Below the pieces are notes generated by a model that worked only from the letters and a program-made list of their open reading frames with translations, was not told the DNA's origin and did no database searches. DNA of 64,000 nt from Sapria himalayana (taxonomy: Eukaryota; Streptophyta; Magnoliopsida; Malpighiales; Rafflesiaceae): the NCBI GenBank assembly GCA_029783825.1, contig JAREIK010001331.1:219261-283260 (forward strand), written 5' to 3'. Position 1 is the stretch's first letter, and each line of letters opens with the position of its first letter. The translations under genes were made by a program, and so were the position numbers. Below, piece after piece: positions 52,486 through 64,000 of the stretch.

Positions 52486-53988
52486 ATGATTATTATAACT
52501 AAATATAGTATTCACTTTTGAAAAAAATTTAAAAATTATTATATTTTCAATGGTTATAACCTTTGAAAATATCAAAAAATAAAAAAAATAAATTTTTTGA
52601 TATTTTTTTTAAATAACACCTATAAACCACTAGATGCATACACACTTAAATCAGTAAACTCTTAAACCCCGTAATGCCAAAATACACAAACCATTAAATA
52701 GGTATATACTACTTAGTAATTAATAAATCTACTTTTTAATTCTATTTATTATAATTTTAAATATTCATTTTAATTATTTATTTATTTATTTTTATAGAAA
52801 TATTTAGTACAAAATAAATTATGAGTGCAACAAATATAAATTAAAAAATATATATATGCTTATAAAAGAAGTAAAAATTTAAAAATTAAAAATTGTTATC
52901 CATAAATATATTTTACTATAATTTTGAATAAATTTGGGTTTGTAATTATTTTTTAATTAATATCTATCTTAATATCAATAGTTTATAAATTTAATTTTGA
53001 TCATTATTATAATATATATCAATAAAATTGTTTATATTGAATTTATATGATATATAATTATTAATATTATTATAACTAAGTATTGTATTCACATTTCAAA
53101 AAATTTTAAATATTATTATATTTTCTAAGGTATAACCTTTGAAAATGAGAAAAGATTATAAAAATTTTTTTAGATAATTTATTTTTATAAATAAAACATA
53201 TAAACCACTAAAAGCCTAAAATCATAAATCACTAAAATCCTAAATGAAAAAACCTCTAAATACTTAATCCATTAAACTGGTATACAGTAATAATAAATCA
53301 TAAATCTCATTTAAAATTTTTCCAGTATAATTTTAAATTTTAATTTTATATATTTATCAGTTTATTTTTTAAGAAATATAAATTACAAAATAAATTATTT
53401 GTGAGAAATATCTAATTTAAATTAAACCGGTATCCCTAACTAATAAATAATATATCTCATTTTTTTCATTATAATTTTAAATATTTATTTGTTTATTTTT
53501 ATAATTATATTAATTACAGAATAAATTATGAGTTAGACAAATATAATTTATATAAATTATTTTTAATCAAATAAATATACATTAACTTATAAAAGAAAAA
53601 AAAATTTCAAAACAAAAAAATTATTATATAGTAATATATTTTGTTTTGCTTTTGAATCATTTTAGGTTTTGTAATTATATTTTAATAGATATCTATCTTA
53701 TTAATAATAGATTATTAATCTATTTTTTGTTCATTATTAGAATATTTATCAATAAAATTGTTTATATTGAATTTAGATTATATATAATTATAAAGATTAT
53801 TATAATTAAAATTTATATTTACATTTGAAAATAATTTAAAAATTATTATATTTTTAAGGGGTATAATCTTTGAAAATGAGATAAAATCCCAAAAATAAAT
53901 TTTTTGTTATTTTATTGTTTATATAAAACCTATAAACTACTAAATACCTAACACTTAAAGCATTAAACTCCTAAACTCTTAAACCCTT

Positions 53989-54031
53989 AAATACTTAAAC
54001 ATTTAAACCATCTTTAAGGGTTTAAGTATTT
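53989..54031. repeat. Foldback of the octamer block, duplication copy 2
   Basis: AAATACTTAAAC...AACCATCTTTAAGGG...TTTAAGTATTT: the same head-to-head junction as 17163-17205, with small base changes. Confidence 0.85.
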
Positions 54032-54949
54032 ATAAATAATATATAAATTTCTATAAATAAATAATAGTGTATTAATTTATTTTTGATCATTATTATATTT
54101 ATATTTATATTTAGTTTATTAATATCTATCAATAAATAGTTTATTTTTAATTTAAATGATATATAATTATTAAGTTTATTATAACTAAATATTGCATTCA
54201 CATTAAAAAAAAATTTTAAAATTATTATATTTATTAAGGTCATAACCATCAAAATTGATAAAAAATTTGAAAAATATTTTTTTTGTTATTTCATTATTTA
54301 AATAAAACATATAAACTACTAAATGCCTAAACACTAAAATCACTAAATTCCTAAACTCCTAAATACTTAAATCATTAAACCGGTATACCCTAAATAATTA
54401 ATCATAAATCTCATTTTTATTTGTATTCATTATAATTTCAATATTCATTTTAATTATTTATTAGTTTATTTTTATAGAAATATTAATTGCAAAATAAAAT
54501 TATTAATGAGACAAATATAATTTAAATAATTTATCTTCATCAAAAATATTTATAAGCATATAAAATGAATCAATAATTTAAAAATAAAAAATTATTATTT
54601 AATAATATATTTTACTTTGATTTTGAATCATTTTAGATTTTGCAAATATATTTTAATTAATATCTATCTTAATAAAAATAGTTTATTAATATATTTTATG
54701 ATCAGTATTATAATATCGATCAATAAAATTATTTATATTGAATTTACATGATATTTAATTTGTAAGATTATTATAATTAAATATTGTATTAACATTTGAA
54801 AAATAATTAAAAATTATTATATTTTCAATGGTTATAACCTTGAAAATTAGAAAAAATCATAAAAATCATTTTTTTGTTATTTAATTATTTAAATAAAAGC
54901 TATAAACCACAAAATACCTAAATACTTAAATTAATAAACTCCTAACCCC

Positions 54950-57316
54950 TGATACGGTTGCACCACACACACATAGCTACGGACCACAAACACACGTGCA
55001 CATATTATTGTTCATTTTGGTGTAGCATTTAGAGGGGCCGGCAAGTCCTTGAAGTATCCAGAAGTATGGGCCACCAGCTTGTATAGGGCCCCACTAGTAA
55101 GCCGGGATGATAATATTCACACAACTGGCGAGACATAGCAAAGTGGTCTGGAGTAAACATAGGAGTAGCAAGGAGTGGGTCCCTCTAGCCGTATCAGGCA
55201 GCATAGAGGGCCACACAACCGTCGCACAATAGGAGTATCGAATAATCCATGATTAATTGGAGAGCCGGCAAAATCTAAATGATCACCAAGCAGGGCCAGT
55301 AAGCAAAGAAGTCCAGACCATCCACACAGGAGCGAAAGATTCAAACTTGTAGTTTATGTTTGTAGTCTTATTTGTATTTTGGACTTTGTATGCACCATGT
55401 ACTTGTAGAGACAGATGATGACATACTCACACACACAATCTTGTCTGTTCTCTATGTTGCATGCAATGAGGGCAACTAGACCCAATAGTATCTCTAAGTG
55501 GGGCCCACTAATGCATTTTGTAAATACACATTAGGCGATGCTACACTTCCAGGAGCAGAAGACCCATCTTTATAGAATTTTGTAATTTTACTTGTATTCT
55601 AGCTTGGTTGTACATGTAGATAATTAGACTATGAGATGGACTGCATCACACATGCACACCAATGCATACATTTTTTTGATATTTTGTCGGTGCAACATAC
55701 AACCACTTCTTGGAGCTCGAGGAGGAAGCATTGTAACCCAGGAGATACACTTTTGAGGATCATTGAAGTAAAAGAATGTGGAATTCAGAGGTGAGAATGA
55801 ATTGACAAAGTGCCGTAGATATGGACTTGTAGATTTATGGGTTTTCAGTTTTACATGTATTCCATTGCATAGCAATGACATAAGCAAACACTTGATGATG
55901 CATGTCAGAATAATGCACAAACTTATATTTGCTTAGTTTTAATATGGTGCATCATTCAGGTTTCTCCAAATGGCTTAGAAAAATACGAATGGAAAGGACT
56001 TAGTGCACATAATGACTCAATGACAACTCTGAAGTCCGGGAATGCCAGGTTATTTTAGTTGTATTCGTATGCTTGGAATTATTAGGCATTATATTTTTTT
56101 ATGTATTTTATGCATAGAATCATTAAGGTGCATAGGATTTGGTGGGCTGGCCTAAATTAGTCAACTTTTTAGTCTCTTGTAAGTTGTGTGCCTAAATGAT
56201 AAATAAAGTGTGTTTTTCCGAAAAAAACAAAAAAAACCATAAACCCTAAACATTAAATCCTAAACCTTAAAATCATAAACGATACCCCTAATCCATAAAC
56301 CCTAAATCCTAAATCTCATGTTTTGCACTTTTATAATCAAATGACTAAGTTTTAAATTTAAATTGAAATTCATGACTTTTAGGAATGTCACAGATTTATC
56401 TTTTTGTATATGTAACGCAAAGTCATGACTCAAGGGGTGAGTTATGGATTCAGTCACTTTCTTGCTTTAGATTATTGTAGCATCAGCAATGGTCATGATT
56501 GTATATTTTGTCTCCAGAACACAAAATCATAACAATGAGAATATGCCATAACTTGTGTCTCTCTGTTGAACATATTGTTATGACACTAATAATTATCATG
56601 ACTACAAATTTAATCATTATAATACTGGGTCACAGTATTGGATATGACCATAGCAGTGCATTTTATCTATATATTGCAAAGTCATTGCACTAGGAATGAT
56701 TATAACTTTGGACATTCCTCAAGAGCAAAAGTCATGACCCTAGAAATAGTTAACGCTCGAGTACTACTCTTTATAATTTTCTATAGCTAAAATTCTTGGG
56801 ATTGGAAATATCACTATGGCTTTTTAGTTTGATTTGTGACCTCAAGTGTCAATATGCAAGACTAATTTTTTGAGCAATGATTAAAACCTTTTATACATTT
56901 GAATATGATTCATTTAAACCTTTTTGGGTATTTTGAGCTTGTATACATAACTCATTTATTATAAAAAGAACGAAATGATACTTTTCGTATCCATGAGGAT
57001 ATAAAAAAAAGGCTTAGACATGCCAATAAAATAAATTTTTTGATTCTTGATTGAAAGAGAGCCCATACTTCTTGCCATACTAAAACTGCCATGGGGCTAG
57101 TTTATTATAATAGGCTACAAGGTTGTTATTTTTTAAGAGGTGAACTATGTTTTAAAAAAATTACTTTGAGTGTGTGCATGAGAGATATTTTATCAGAAAT
57201 TACAATAATTAACATAAATAGCATCCTCAATAACTAGCTATTTCAACAGATAGGTGTACAACTTTGGTTTAGTCTGTTAGCGTACATGAATCAAATTACC
57301 TTTGATAGCATAGTGA
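54950..57316. other. Non-satellite block, copy 2
   Basis: Close copy of 18120-20577 over its whole length, with scattered substitutions and small indels. The same order is seen: TGATACGGTTGCACC start, AATAAA (56202-56207), A-tract, telomere-like heptamers, then the unrecognised second half. It ends early by a deletion: TAGTGA at 57311-57316 joins directly to the GACAG of satellite. ORFs of up to 98 codons are not conserved in frame between copies, so I call no gene. Confidence 0.7.
56237..56313 (+). repeat. Degenerate plant-telomere-like heptamers, copy 2
   Basis: Units near CCCTAAA (CCATAAA, CCCTAAA, CATTAAA, TCCTAAA, CCTTAAA...), following the A-tract as in copy 1. Confidence 0.75.
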
Positions 57317-60219
57317 GACAGATTTAATTTAAATTAAACTGGTATATCCTAAATAATAAAAAATAAAGCTCATTTTTTTTTCATTTTAATTTTAAATATT
57401 CAAATTTAATTATTTATTTGTTTATTTTTATTTAAATATTAATTACAAAATAAATTATTAGTTACACAAATATAATTTATATAAATTATTTTTCATCAAA
57501 ATAATATAGATAAACTTTTTAAAAGAAAAAAAAATTTCAAAACAATAAATTATTATATAGTAATATATTTTGCTTTGCTTCTGAATCATTTTAGGGTTTT
57601 TAATTATATTATAATTGATATCCATCTTATTAATAATAGATTATTAATTTATTTTTTGATCATTATTAGAATATTTATCACTAAATTTGTTTATATTGAA
57701 TTTATATGATATATAAATATAATGATTTTTATAACTTATTATTGAATTCGCTTTTGAAAAAATTTAAAAATTATTATATTTTCAAGGGTTATAACCTTTG
57801 AAAATATCAAAAAATAATAAAAATAAATTTTTTGTTATTTTATTTTTTAAATAAAATCTATAAACCACTAAATGCATACACTATCAAATCAGTTTACTCC
57901 TATACCCCGTAATACCTAAATACATAAACCATTAAACTACTATATAATACATAAAAATTAATAAATCTAATTTTTATTTCTATTTATTATAATTTTAAAT
58001 ATTAATTTAATTATTTATTAGTTTATTTTTATAGAAATATTTATTACAAAATAAATTATGAGTAATACAAATATAATTTAAATAATTTATTTTTAATCAA
58101 AATAAAATATATATGCTTATAAAAGAATTAATACTCACTAATTTTTTTATTATTTTATTGTTTAAATAAACCCTATAAACCACTTAATACCTAAAAACAT
58201 AAATCGCTAAATCTTCAAATGACAAAACTTCTAAATACATAAACCATTAAACTGGTATACATTAATAATAAATCATAAATCTCATTTTAATTTTTATTCA
58301 GTATAATTTAAGATTTTTATTTTAATTATTTATTAGTTTATTTTTATAGAAATATTAATTATAAAATAAATTATTAGTAAGACAGATATAATTAAAATAA
58401 AACTGATATACCCTAAATAATAATTAATAAATCTCATTTTTTTTTCATTTTAATTTTAAATATTCATTTTAATTATTTATTAGATTATTTTTATATAAAT
58501 ATTAATTACAAAATAAATTATGAGTTACACAAATATAATTTATATAAATTATTTTTAATCAAAAAATATAGATAAACTTTTTAATATAAAAAAAAATTCA
58601 AAATAAAATATTATTATATTGTAATATATTTTGCTTTGCTTATGAATTATTTTAGGTTTTGTAATTATATTTTAATTGATATCTATCTTATTAATAATAG
58701 ATTATTTATTTATTTTTTGATCATTATTATAATATTTATCAATAAAATTGGTTATATTGAATTTATATGATATATAAATATAATGATTATTATAACTAAA
58801 TATTGTATTCACTTTTAAAAAAAATTTAAAAATTATTATATTTCCAAAGGTTATAACCTTAAAAAATGAGAAAAAATAATAAAAATAAATTTTTTTATAT
58901 TTCATTTTTTAAATAAAAACTATAGATCATTAAATGCTTACTTACTTATATCAGTAAGCTCATAAATCATGAAATCCCTAAATACAAAAACCTTTTAAGA
59001 GCTATATAGTACTTAACAAATTATTAGTGAGACGGATCTAATTTAAATTAAACCTGTATCCCTAAATAATAAATAATAAATAATAAATAATAAATCTCAT
59101 TTTTTTATTATAATTTTAAATATTCATTTTAATTATTTATTTGTTTATTTATATATAAATATTAATTACAAAATAAATTATGAGTTAGACAAATATAATA
59201 TATGTAAATTATTATTCATCAAAAAAATATAAATAAACTTAATAAAAGAAAAAAAAATTAAAAACAAAAAATTATTATATAATAATATAATTTGCTTTGC
59301 TTATGAATTATTATTGGTTTTGTAATTATATTTTAATTGATATATATCTTTTAATAATAGATTATTAATTTATTTTTTGATCATTATTAGAATATTTATC
59401 AATAAAATTATTTATATTGAATTTATATGATATTTAAATATAATGATTATTATAACTAAATATTGAATTCACTTTTGAAAAAAATTTTAAAATTATTATA
59501 TTTTCAGATTATAACCTTTCAAAATGTGAAAAAATAAAAAAAATATTTTGTTTTGATATTTCTTTGTTTAAATAAAACTATACCCCACTAAATGCCAAAA
59601 CACTTAAATCAATAATTCCTAAATCTTTAAAACCCTTAATAATAAATAATAATGCTTTTAAACCAGTAACTCTAAATAATAAATAATAATTTTTTTAAAC
59701 CGGTAACCCTATATAATAAATAATAAATCTCAATATTATTTTTTCATTATAATTTTAAATATTCATTTTAATTATTTATTTGTTTATTTTTATATAAATA
59801 TTAATTACAAAATAAATTATGAGTTAGACAAATATAATTTATATAAATTATTTTTCATTGAAATGAAAAATTATTCATTTTAAAAGAAAAAAAAATTTCA
59901 AAACAACAAATTATTATATAGTAATTTATTTTTCTTGCTTTTCTGAATCATTTTTATATAGTGATATATTTTTTATCTAAATATTATTATTTAGTAATAT
60001 ATTTTGATTTGATTTTGAATCATTGTGTTATATAAATATATAAAATTATTATTTATATTATTAATAATATTTTATTAATTTAATTTTTAATCATTATTAT
60101 AATATCTATCATTAAAATTGTTTATATTGAATTTATATGATATATAATTAGTAAGTTTAATATAATTATACATAGTATTCACATTTTAAAATATTTTAAA
60201 AATTAATTGTGGTATGTAA

Positions 60220-60224
<5 letters not shown>
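57317..60224 (+). repeat. Satellite segment 9, rearranged
   Basis: Starts inside a class B body after the TAGTGA deletion junction, then A, a truncated A/B, C-like, and D. At about 59018 a class D octamer block jumps into the second part of class B (ATTATTAGTGAGACGG). Around 59630-59728 a unit of about 45-50 bp (AAACCGGTAACCCTA, ATAATAAATAATAA) is present three times. 59860-60000 is a patchwork of short monomer pieces. No gene seen. Confidence 0.8.
59630..59728 (+). repeat. Local triplication of the block end
   Basis: Three successive versions of TTTTAAACCRGTAACYCTA followed by AATAATAAATAATAA. Other monomers have one. It is a slippage or short unequal exchange. Confidence 0.7.

Positions 60225-60268
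<44 letters not shown>
60225..60268. repeat. (AT)22 tract at an orientation switch
   Basis: 44 bp of perfect alternating A and T. Satellite is + on the left and - on the right (TATTTGTCTAACTCAATTT is the complement of the usual ATTATGAGTTAGACAAATA region). Confidence 0.93.
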
Positions 60269-60273
<5 letters not shown>

Positions 60274-63200
60274 TTGTCTAACTCAATTTATTTTGTAATT
60301 AATTTTTATATATAAATAAACAAATAAATAATTATAATGAATATTTAAAATTATAATGAAAAAAATAAGATTTATTATTTATTATTTAGAGAAACTAGTT
60401 TAATTTAAATTAAATCTGTCACTCTAATAATTTATTTTGTAATTAATATTTCTATAAAAATAAAATGGTAAATAATTAAAATAAAAATTTAAAATTATAC
60501 TGAATAAAAATTAATATGAGATTTATTATATATTATTATGGTATACTAGTTTAATGGTTTAAGTATTTAGAGGTTTTGTCATTTAGGAGTTTAGCAATTT
60601 ATGTTTTTAGGCTTTTAGTGGTTTATTGATTTTAATTGAAAAATAAAATAACAAAAAATATATTTTTATTATTTTTTGATATTTTCAAAGGTTATAACAT
60701 TTCAAAATATAATAATTTTTAATTTTTTTTAAAAAGTGAATACAAACTTTAGTTATAATAGTCATTATATTTATATATCATATAAATTCAATATAAACAA
60801 TTTTATTGATAAATATTCTAATAATAATCAAAAAATAAATTAATAATCTATTATTAATAAGATAGATTTCAATTAAAAAATGATAGACATCAATTAAAAT
60901 ATAATTATAAAACCTAAAATGATTCAGAATCAAAGCAAAATATATTACTATATAATAATTTTTTGTTTGGAGAATTTTTTTTTTCTAAAAAGTTTATTTT
61001 TAATTTTTTGATTAAAAAATAATATATATAAATTATATTTGTCTAACTCAATTTATTTTATTATTAATATTTATAAATAAATAAATAATTAATTAATTAA
61101 AATGAATATTTAAAATTATAATGAAAAAAAATAAAATTTATTATTTATTATTTAGGGATACAAGTTTAATTTAAATTAGATCCGGCTCACTAAAAATTTA
61201 TTTTGTAATTAATATTTCTTTAAAAATAAACTGATAAATAATTAAAGTAAAAATTTAAAAATATACTGAATAAAAATTAAAATGAGATTTAAGATTTATT
61301 ATTAATATATACAAGTTTAATGGTTTAAGTATTTAGAGGTTTTGTTGTTAGAACTTTAGCGATTTTTGTTTTTAGGCTTTTAGTGGTTTATAGGTTTTAT
61401 ATAAAAAAATAAAATAACAAAAAAATATTTATAATTTGTTATCATTTTTATAGGTTATACCTTTGAAAATAGAATAATATTTACAATTTTTTGGAATGTG
61501 AATACAATATTTAGTTTTAATAATATTTATAATTATATATCATATAAATTCAATATAAATAATTTTATTGATAGATAATATAAAAATGATCAAAAATTAA
61601 ATTAAAAACTATTAATAAAAAGATAGATATTAATTAAAAAATATTTACAAAACCCAAATTGATTCAAAATTAAAGTAAATTATATTACTGGATAATAATT
61701 TTTAATTTTTAAATTATTACTTCTTTTATAAGCGTATATTATTTTTATTAAAAATAAAATATTTAAATTATATTTGTCACACTCATAATTTATTTTTTCA
61801 TAAATATTTCTATAAAAATAAACTAATAAATAATTAAAATGAATATTTAAAATTATAATAAATAGAAAAAAAATTAGATTTATTAATTATTAAGTAGTAT
61901 ATAGAAGTTTAATGGTTTATATATTTATGCATTACGAGGTTTACAAGTTTACATATTTAACTGTGTATGCATTTAGTGGTTTATAGTTTTTATTTATAAA
62001 ATAAAATAAACAAAAATTATTTTTATTATTTTTTTATATTATCAATTGTTATAAACTTTGAAAATATAATAATTTTTAACATTTTTTCAAAAAGTGAATA
62101 AATATTTATTTATAATAATAATAAAAATTATATATCATATGAATTCAATATAAACAATTTTATTGATAGATATTCTAATAATTATCAAAAAATAAATTAA
62201 AAATCTATTATGAATAACATTGATATTACTCAAAATATAATATCAAAACCTAAAATGATTCAAAAGCTAAGCAAAATATATTCCATAATAATAATTATTT
62301 GTTTTTTAATTTTTATTCTTTTTATAAGCATATCTATTTATTGATGAAAAATTATTTTTATAAAGTATATTTTTAACTCATAATTTATTTTATAATTAAT
62401 ATATATATATTTATATAACTAAAGTATCAAAATAAATTTTTTAAATAATAATGAAAACAAATAAAAATGAGATTTATTAATTATTATTTAGGTTATACTG
62501 GTTTAAAGGATTACCTATATTGGGGTATCGGGATTTTGTAGTTTAGTGATTTATGTGTTTAAGAATTTAGTGATTTATATGTTTTATTTAAACAATATAA
62601 TAAAAAAAATATTTTTTTTTATTTTTTCACTTGTTAAAAGGTTATAATAATGATAAATATAATAAAAAATATATTTTGCTTTGAAAATATAATTATATTA
62701 AAATTTTTTTCAAAAGTGAATATAATATTTAATTATAATAATTATTAAATATTTATATCATATAAATTCAATATAAACATTTTTATTGATAAATATTATA
62801 ATAATGATAAAAAAATAATTTAATAATCTATTATTAATAAGTTAGATATCAATTAAAATATAATTACAAAACATAAAATGATTCAGAAACAAAACAAAAT
62901 ATATTACTATATAATAATTTTTTGTTTTTATATTTTTTCTTCTTTTAATTAGATTATCTATATTTTTTTTGTTGAAAAATAATTTATATAAATTATATTT
63001 GTATAACTTATACTTTATTTTGTAATTAATATTTATATAAAAATAAACAAATAAATAATTAAAATGAATATTTAAAATTATAATGAAAAAAAAAATGAGA
63101 TTTATTATTTATTATTTGGAGTATACCAGTTTAATTTAGATTATATCTGTCTGACTAATAATTATTATTGTAATTAATATTTTTATAAAAATAAACTGAT

Positions 63201-64000
63201 AAATAATTAAAATAAAAATTTAAAATTTTACTTAAGAAAAATTAAATTGAGATTTATGATTTATTATTAATGTATACTAATTTAATGGTTTAAGTATTTA
63301 ATGGTTTTGTCGTTTAGGAGTTTAGCAATTTATGTTTTTGGGAATTTAGTGGTTTATAGGTTTTATTTAAATAATGATATAACGAAAAATTTATTTTTGC
63401 TATTTTTTCAAAATTTCAAAATTTATAATCTTTGAAAATATAATAATATTTAAAATTTTTTGAAATGTGAATACAATATTTAGTTATTTTAATATTAATA
63501 ATTATATACCATATAAATTCAATTTAAACAATTTTATTGATAGATAATATAATAATGATCAAAAATTAAATTAATAAACTATTAATAATAAAATATATAT
63601 TAATTAAAAAATATTTACAAAACCCAAATCGATTCAAGATTAAACTAAAATATATTTCTGAATAATAATTTTTAATTTTAAAATTTTTACTTCTTTTATA
63701 AGCGTCTATATATTTTTTATAAAAAAATAAATTATTTAAATTATATTTGTCGCACTCATAATTTTTTTTTGGAATAAATATTTTATAAAAATAAACTAAT
63801 AAATAATAAAATCAATATTTAAAATTATAATAAATAAATTAAAATTAGATTTATTAATTATTAAGTAGTATTTAGTGGTCTAATGGTTTATGTATTTTGG
63901 TGTTTACTGATTTAACTATATATGCATTTAGTGGTTTATATGTTTTATTTAAAAAATAAAAAAACAAAAAATTTATTTTGTTATTTTTTGATATTTTCAA
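60269..64000 (-). repeat. Satellite segment 10 (minus orientation, runs off the window)
   Basis: Reverse-complement monomers. From left to right, octamer blocks of classes B (near 60560), B (61330), A (61920), C (62540), B (63300) and A (63900) are visible. A broken palindrome region at 62640-62690 contains a misplaced piece of class B body (AATATATTTTGCTTTG). No gene seen. Confidence 0.88.

Larger units (their letters stand above)
51467..54949 (+). repeat. Satellite segment 8; copy 2 of the direct segmental duplication
   Basis: Starts AATATTTGGTTATAC, matching 12114, and ends at the TGATACGGTTGCACC block start. Private features match copy 1: the shortened class A variant near 52840, the stop-start foldback at 53989-54031, and the run TATATTTATATTTAGTTTA near 54100. 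It is about 2.5 kb shorter than copy 1, lacking about four monomers, and has no 13-bp minisatellite. No gene seen. Confidence 0.9.

Noticed and set aside
1..64000. Organelle genome or AT-rich protist/insect chromosome
   Set aside because: No organelle genes, tRNA or rRNA. The hAT proteins with intron, the Copia-like piece and CCCTAAA-type heptamers fit plant nuclear DNA better, though species is undetermined.

Overview
The window looks like plant nuclear heterochromatin, most likely from a flowering plant. It is extremely AT-rich and holds almost no open reading frames. The two foreign elements with readable protein fossils are plant-type hAT transposons (BED finger plus RICESLEEPER-like transposase). 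Degenerate CCCTAAA-type (plant telomere-like) repeats also occur. I cannot name the species. No intact protein-coding gene, tRNA or rRNA was found.

About 50 kb is one satellite family with a monomer of roughly 590 bp. Each monomer has (i) an 80-100 bp block of degenerate octamers ending in TAAA, (ii) a long AT-rich body, (iii) a near-perfect 28-34 bp palindrome with half-site ATATTTTCAAAGGTTA, and (iv) a second A-rich/T-rich inverted repeat right after it. By eye the monomers fall into about eleven classes (A-K here). They recur in a semi-fixed order (J-G-K-F-A-B-A-B-C-D-E-H...), so this is a higher-order repeat. Class B is a fused, longer (~740 bp) monomer.

Layout: satellite + (1-11552); satellite - (11553-12113); satellite + (12114-18119); GC-richer non-satellite block 1 (18120-~20577); satellite + (~20578-31081); hAT copy 1, transposase on - (31082-34759); satellite + (34760-36800); satellite - (36801-43086); hAT copy 2, transposase on + (43087-46449); satellite - (46450-~50930); Copia-LTR-like fragment (~50931-51466); satellite + (51467-54949); non-satellite block 2 (54950-57316); satellite + (57317-60224); an (AT)22 tract (60225-60268); satellite - (60269-64000).

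Two large duplications shape the window. One is an inverted duplication carrying the hAT element: both copies have the same 8-bp target site, about 2 kb of matching satellite on the inner side, and three shared in-frame stop codons. The other is a direct duplication starting at 12114 and 51467 and running through the non-satellite block. Later changes can be dated against these: a 190-bp deletion at an ACAA repeat in hAT copy 2, a 200-bp deletion at a TAGTGA repeat in block 2, a 13-bp minisatellite expansion in duplication copy 1, and about 2.5 kb (about four monomers) present in copy 1 but absent from copy 2. Genes do not work together here. The interest lies in satellite architecture and rearrangement history.
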